DNA of 64,000 nt from CATQGW01 sp965242565 (GTDB lineage: Bacteria > Chloroflexota > Dehalococcoidia > Bin125). The notes beneath the pieces were generated by a model. That model did no database searches. It saw only the letters and a list, made by a program, of their open reading frames with translations, and had not been told where the DNA came from. The position numbers and the translations under genes are program-made. Positions within the stretch are counted from its first letter, which is position 1; each line of letters starts with the position of its first letter. Location: assembly GCA_965242565.1 (NCBI GenBank), contig OZ251457.1, positions 3,100,001-3,164,000 of the forward strand, given 5' to 3'. Below are positions 59,985-64,000 of this stretch, piece by piece.

Positions 59985-61199
59985 ATGCCCCAGATGGACA
60001 GCATTGAACAGGCCAAGGACCGCTTCGGCGAACTGCTCGCCGCCCAGCAGAACCGCGTCGACGGCATCAAGGCCGAAGGCCCCCCGACCGACTACACCGC
60101 GCTCGACTCGATCACCATCGGCGTGCTCGGCGGCGACGGCATCGGACCCTCAATCGCCCGCGAGTCGCAGCGCGTGCTCGAAGAGCTGCTGGCGGAACCG
60201 GTCGCCGCGGGGCGCGTCCGCTTCCGCACCATCGACGGCCTCACCATCGAGCGCCGCGCCGACGAACTCGCCGCCATCCCCGAAGGCGTGCTCGCCGAAA
60301 TCCACGAGTGCGACGTCACCCTCAAAGGCCCCACCACGACGCCCGAACAGGGCGACGGCTGGCCCAACATCGAGAGCGCCAACGTGGCGATGCGCAAGGT
60401 GCTCGACCTGTTCGCCAATGTCCGCCCCGTCCGCGTGCCCGCCGAGGGGATCGACTGGACCTTCTTCCGCGAGAACACGGAAGACCTCTACGCCGTGGGC
60501 AGCGAGGGCTTCAGCATCGGCGACCTCAACGTCGACTTCAAAATCCTCTCCAATCCGGGCAACGAGCGGATCATTCGCGCCGCCTTCGAGTTCGCCAAGC
60601 AGAACGGCAAGAAGAGCGTCACCGTGGTGACCAAGGCCAACGTGGTCAAGACCACCGACGGCTCGTTCCTCGACGCGGCCCGCAAGGTGGGCGAGGACTA
60701 CCCGGAGATCGAGTGGGAGGGCTGGTACATCGACATCATGACAGCGAAGCTGGTGGACCCGAAGCGGCGCACCAACTTCGAGGTGTTCGTGCTGCCCAAC
60801 CTCTACGGCGACATCCTGACCGACGAAGCCGCCGAGTTCCAGGGCGGCGTCGGCACCGCCGGCGCAGCCAACATCGGTACCCAAACCGCCATGTTCGAGG
60901 CCATCCACGGCTCCGCCCCGCGCATGGTCCGCGAGGGACGCGACATCTACGCCGACCCCTCCTCGATGCTGCGCGCCGGCGCGATGTTGCTCAGCCACAT
61001 CGGCTACAGCGAGCTCGGCCAGCGCCTCGACAAGGCCATGGACCTCTGCGGACAGTACGAGAAAAAACTCGTCATGACCGGCCGCGACACCGGCGCAACC
61101 ACCGCCGACTTCGGCGACTACGTCGTCGACACCGTGCGCGACTCCCAGCTCGAATCGCGCTGGCAGGCCGCCATCGACCAGGTGCGCGCCGGCGCCTGA
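59985..61199 (+). CDS. Isocitrate/isopropylmalate dehydrogenase family protein, likely isocitrate dehydrogenase
   Basis: 404 residues. Starts with VLGGDGIGPSIARESQRVLEE and has WTFFRENTEDLYAVGSEG (substrate loop), VTKANVVKTTDG, and the metal/cofactor region VLPNLYGDILTDEAAEFQGGVGTAGAANIG. The RENTE loop and length fit NAD(P)-dependent isocitrate dehydrogenase more than isopropylmalate dehydrogenase. It would compete with isocitrate lyase (34.9 kb) for isocitrate. Stands alone. Confidence 0.85.
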   Translation: MPQMDSIEQAKDRFGELLAAQQNRVDGIKAEGPPTDYTALDSITIGVLGGDGIGPSIARESQRVLEELLAEPVAAGRVRFRTIDGLTIERRADELAAIPEGVLAEIHECDVTLKGPTTTPEQGDGWPNIESANVAMRKVLDLFANVRPVRVPAEGIDWTFFRENTEDLYAVGSEGFSIGDLNVDFKILSNPGNERIIRAAFEFAKQNGKKSVTVVTKANVVKTTDGSFLDAARKVGEDYPEIEWEGWYIDIMTAKLVDPKRRTNFEVFVLPNLYGDILTDEAAEFQGGVGTAGAANIGTQTAMFEAIHGSAPRMVREGRDIYADPSSMLRAGAMLLSHIGYSELGQRLDKAMDLCGQYEKKLVMTGRDTGATTADFGDYVVDTVRDSQLESRWQAAIDQVRAGA

Positions 61200-61344
61200 C
61201 CGCCAAATCGCCCGCCCGGCCGAACCCGCCCGGCCGACTAGCCCACCCAGCCCGCCCAACCCACTTGGCTCGCCCAGCCGCCGAACTCGCCCAACCTGCC
61301 TGGCCCACCGGCCCGCGCCGCCCCCAACCGCAGCGGATACCCAC

Positions 61345-61965
61345 ATGGACGTCAGCCTCACCGCCCAACTCCGCCAGGCCCGCGCCGCCGCCGAGCGCGC
61401 CGAACAGAGCCGCAAAACCGCCGTCGAGCGCGCACACGTCTACGAAGAACGCGAAAAAGCCGCCGCCGCCCGCGCCCAGGAAGCCCAGACCCGCGCCGAA
61501 CGCCTCGCCGAGCGCCTGGCCGAGCGCCTCGCCGAAGCCGGCCGCGAACACGAGCCCCTCCAGGCCGAAATCGCCCGCCTCACCGACCAACTCCAACAAA
61601 CCCAGGCCGAGCGCGACGCCGCCGCCGCCACCGCCGCCCAGGCCGCCCAAATCGAAGCCCGACTCGACGCCGCCCAGCAATCCCTCCACGAAGCCGAGTC
61701 CGAACGCGCCGCCCTCGCCGCCCAACTCGAAGACATCAAAACCCGCCTCCACGCCGCCGAACAAACCGCCGCCGAAGCCCAGGCCGCCCAACAACAGTCC
61801 GCCGACGCCCTCGCCCAACACGAGGCCGCCTACGACGAGCGCCGCAAAGAGCTGAATCGCGTCCGCCGCCAGGCCGAAAAAGCCGAAGCCGACCTCGCAA
61901 AGGCGCAGGCCGAGCTGGCGTCGCAGCGCGACCGGGGCGCGCTCAGCTTCCTGCGCCGGCGCTAG
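61345..61965 (+). CDS. Coiled-coil protein
   Basis: 206 residues, almost wholly Ala/Glu/Arg/Gln heptads from residue 10 to 195, ending GALSFLRRR. Long continuous coiled coil with no catalytic motif; structural or scaffold role. Composition is extreme, so its coding status rests on codon-position bias. The 145 bases before it are a C-rich run of CCCGCC-like units with no gene. Confidence 0.55.
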   Translation: MDVSLTAQLRQARAAAERAEQSRKTAVERAHVYEEREKAAAARAQEAQTRAERLAERLAERLAEAGREHEPLQAEIARLTDQLQQTQAERDAAAATAAQAAQIEARLDAAQQSLHEAESERAALAAQLEDIKTRLHAAEQTAAEAQAAQQQSADALAQHEAAYDERRKELNRVRRQAEKAEADLAKAQAELASQRDRGALSFLRRR

Positions 61966-62097
61966 AGCTCATCCCCCGCCCACCGCCGGCCCCAACCACT
62001 CTGATCAACACAACCACCGCCGATGCCAGGCCGCCTTGTGTTACGGGTGATGCAGGAGCGGCGGCAACCCTCGCCTCGCGCTCACTAAGATCAGCAT

Positions 62098-64000
62098 ATG
62101 CCCCGCCACAGCCTGCTTGACGCCGCAGCCCAACGCGCGATCGTGCTCGACGGCGCGACGGGCACGGGTATTCAGGCGATGGATCTGCCGCTCTCGGATT
62201 TCGACGGGCTCGAGGGCTGCAACGAGGTGCTCAATGTGAGCTGTCCGCGGGCGGTTGAGGCGCTGCACGCCTCCTACTTTGCGGCGGGCGCGGACGCGGT
62301 GCTGACGAATACGTTCGGCGCATCCGCCGTGACCCTCGCGGAGTACGAGCTTGCGGAGCGCACGCGCGAGATCAACGCGGCGGCCGCGCGCCATGCGCGC
62401 GCCGCCGCTGACAGATTCAGCGCTCCGGATGCGCCGCGCTTCGCGATCGGCTCGATTGGGCCGGGCACGAAGCTGCCCAGTCTGGGGCAGATTGGGTTCA
62501 ACGCGCTGCATGCGGCCTATCTCGAACAGGCGCGGGGGCTGCTCGACGGGGAGGTGGATGCGCTGCTGGTGGAGACCGTGTACGACCTGTTGCAGGGCAA
62601 GGCGGCGATTCTGGCCTGCCGCGACGCGCTGGCGGAGCGCGGGCTGGACACGCCGATTTTCGCGACGGTGACGATCGAGACGACGGGGCAGATGCTGGTG
62701 GGCAGCGAGATCGGGGCGGCGCTGACGGCGCTTGCGCCGCTGGGGCTGGCGGGCGTGGGGTTGAACTGCGCGACCGGGCCGGAGCTGATGCACGAGCCGC
62801 TGCGTTTTCTGGCGGAGAACGCGCCGTTTCCGCTGCTTTGCTCGCCCAACGCGGGGCTGCCGCGCGTCGAGGACGGCGAGACGATCTACGACCTGACGCC
62901 GGACGGGCTGGCGGAGGCGCACGCGACATTCATCCGCGAGTACGGGGTGAGCATCGTGGGGGGGTGCTGCGGCACGACGGATCAGCATGTGCGGGCCGTC
63001 TCGGAGCGGGTACGCGGCATCGAGCGGGCGAAGCGCGAACCGCAGTTCACGCCCGGCGCCGCTTCGCTCTTCAGTGCGGTGCCCTATGCGCAGGACGCCT
63101 CGTTTTTGATCGTCGGCGAGCGGGCCAACGCCAACGGGTCGCGCCGCTTCAAACGGTTGCTCGACGAGGAGCGCTGGGAGGAGATGGCGAACGTCGTGCG
63201 CGATCAGGCGGCCGAGGGGGCGCATGTCGCGGATGTGTGCGTGGACTTTGTGGGGCGCGACGGCGTGCCCGATATGGAGCAGCTGGTCGGCAAGGCGCGC
63301 GGACTGTCGACGCTGCCGCTGATGCTGGATTCGACCGAGCCGCCCGTGCTGGAGGCGGGACTGAAGCTGATCGGCGGCAAGGCGCTGGTCAACTCGATCA
63401 ACCTCGAAGACGGCGACGGGGCGGGTTCGCGGCTGGATCGCACGCTTTCAGCGGCGGTGCGCTTCGGCGCGGGCGTCGTGGCGTTGTCGATTGATGAGGC
63501 GGGGCAGGCGCGGACATGTGAGCGCAAGGTGGAGATCGCCGAGCGGCTCTATCGGATCGCGACGGCGGAGTACGGGCTGCCCGAAGAGGACCTGTTTTTC
63601 GACGCGCTGACGCTGCCGCTGGGCAGCGGCCAAGAGGATCTGCGGCGCGACGGGATCGAGACGCTAGACGCAGTGGAGGAAATCTCCCGGCGTTTTCCGC
63701 GTTCGCAGACCATTCTGGGGGTTAGCAATGTCTCGTTCGGGCTGAATCCGGCGGCGCGGCAGGTGCTCAACAGCGTGTTTCTGCAGGAGGCGGTGGAGCG
63801 CGGGCTTTCGGCGGCGATCGTTCACGCGGCGCAGATTTTGCCCGCGCATCAGATCGATGAGCGGCAGCGCGAAGCGGCGCTGCGGCTGATCCGCAACGAC
63901 TGGGTGGACGGGGCGGATCCGCTGGTTGAGTTCATGGCGCTGTTCGAGGGCGTCACGGTGCGGCGCGAAGAGAGCGATATCGCGGAGCTCAATGTCGAGC
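62098..64000 (+). CDS. metH: Cobalamin-dependent methionine synthase, N-terminal part (runs off the window)
   Basis: ATG 62098 opens a frame still open after 634 codons at the window end. The homocysteine-binding domain comes first (IVLDGATGTGIQAMDL, TNTFGAS, zinc Cys in LNCATGP and in VGGCCGTT), then the pterin-binding domain from about 340 (LIVGERANANGSRRFKRLL, LMLDSTEPPVLEAGL, ILGVSNVSFGLNPAAR). This is the MetH order; the cobalamin domains should follow outside the window. In the pterin motif GERTN the Thr is Ala. It may be a shorter form lacking the C-terminal activation domain, which cannot be judged here. Confidence 0.9.
   Translation, partial: MPRHSLLDAAAQRAIVLDGATGTGIQAMDLPLSDFDGLEGCNEVLNVSCPRAVEALHASYFAAGADAVLTNTFGASAVTLAEYELAERTREINAAAARHARAAADRFSAPDAPRFAIGSIGPGTKLPSLGQIGFNALHAAYLEQARGLLDGEVDALLVETVYDLLQGKAAILACRDALAERGLDTPIFATVTIETTGQMLVGSEIGAALTALAPLGLAGVGLNCATGPELMHEPLRFLAENAPFPLLCSPNAGLPRVEDGETIYDLTPDGLAEAHATFIREYGVSIVGGCCGTTDQHVRAVSERVRGIERAKREPQFTPGAASLFSAVPYAQDASFLIVGERANANGSRRFKRLLDEERWEEMANVVRDQAAEGAHVADVCVDFVGRDGVPDMEQLVGKARGLSTLPLMLDSTEPPVLEAGLKLIGGKALVNSINLEDGDGAGSRLDRTLSAAVRFGAGVVALSIDEAGQARTCERKVEIAERLYRIATAEYGLPEEDLFFDALTLPLGSGQEDLRRDGIETLDAVEEISRRFPRSQTILGVSNVSFGLNPAARQVLNSVFLQEAVERGLSAAIVHAAQILPAHQIDERQREAALRLIRNDWVDGADPLVEFMALFEGVTVRREESDIAELNVE

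Overview
This is a 64 kb window of high-GC bacterial chromosome (roughly two-thirds G+C) carrying about 80 protein genes, five tRNA genes and several repeat families. Gene content (a pyrR-led pyrimidine operon ending in a PyrK-type subunit, F420-type luciferase-like oxidoreductase, glyoxylate shunt, biotin carboxylase plus tiny separate BCCP, DinB families, cysteine-free bL36) fits a Chloroflexota bacterium best (Thermomicrobia/Dehalococcoidia/SAR202-like). A deep actinobacterium cannot be excluded. That assignment is inference; there is no rRNA here. No phage, integrase or classical transposase was seen.

Layout. 0.1-5.6 kb: small cyclase, DUF4097-type protein, crotonase, a DUF6978/DUF1828-like pair, a HAD phosphatase and a CBS-domain transporter. 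5.6-8.5 kb: tRNA-rich accessory island with tRNA-Leu, tRNA-Gln, a lipoprotein gene, a second tRNA-Gln inside a 103-bp direct repeat, then abiJ-like/hicB/hicA defence genes and tRNA-Asn. 8.4-17.6 kb: ABC ATPase, RNase D, bL36, proline dehydrogenase, a DUF433/DUF5615 toxin-antitoxin pair, thioesterase/kinase pair, a DGQHR/GIY-YIG two-gene unit, and biotin carboxylase/BCCP. 18-26.8 kb: pyrR-pyrB-pyrC-carA-(GNAT)-carB-pyrK, with a PyrR-binding RNA element in the leader. 26.9-31.4 kb: SMP-30, 5-formyl-THF cyclo-ligase, tRNA-Gly, DinB pair and a primary-type sigma factor. 31.4-32.4 kb: a gene-free, repeat-rich stretch. 33.2-36.2 kb: malate synthase and isocitrate lyase (glyoxylate shunt). 36.3-42 kb: a toxin-antitoxin-like pair, then a peptide-type ABC transporter with three permease genes. 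42-62 kb: a mosaic of housekeeping genes and defence-like modules. 62.1 kb to the end: the first part of metH.

The most striking signal is a duplicated two-gene cassette at 43.2-45.4 kb (+) and 55.3-57.3 kb (-). Each has the same 15-base element about 40 bases upstream of the start, then a DNA methyltransferase fused to a C-terminal HNH nuclease, then exactly 9 bases later a gene for a protein with one N-terminal membrane segment. The two membrane proteins do not look alike. The methyltransferase ends and HNH domains are almost identical while the central target-recognition part has diverged. A second candidate system is a small GIY-YIG nuclease gene (58.2 kb) flanked by inverted copies of a palindromic repeat that also occurs at 32.1-32.3 kb. 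A third is a pair of homologous BrnT-like toxin/antitoxin loci (36.3 and 52.7 kb). AAA-ATPase/DUF4276 and DGQHR/GIY-YIG pairs add to the defence-rich character.
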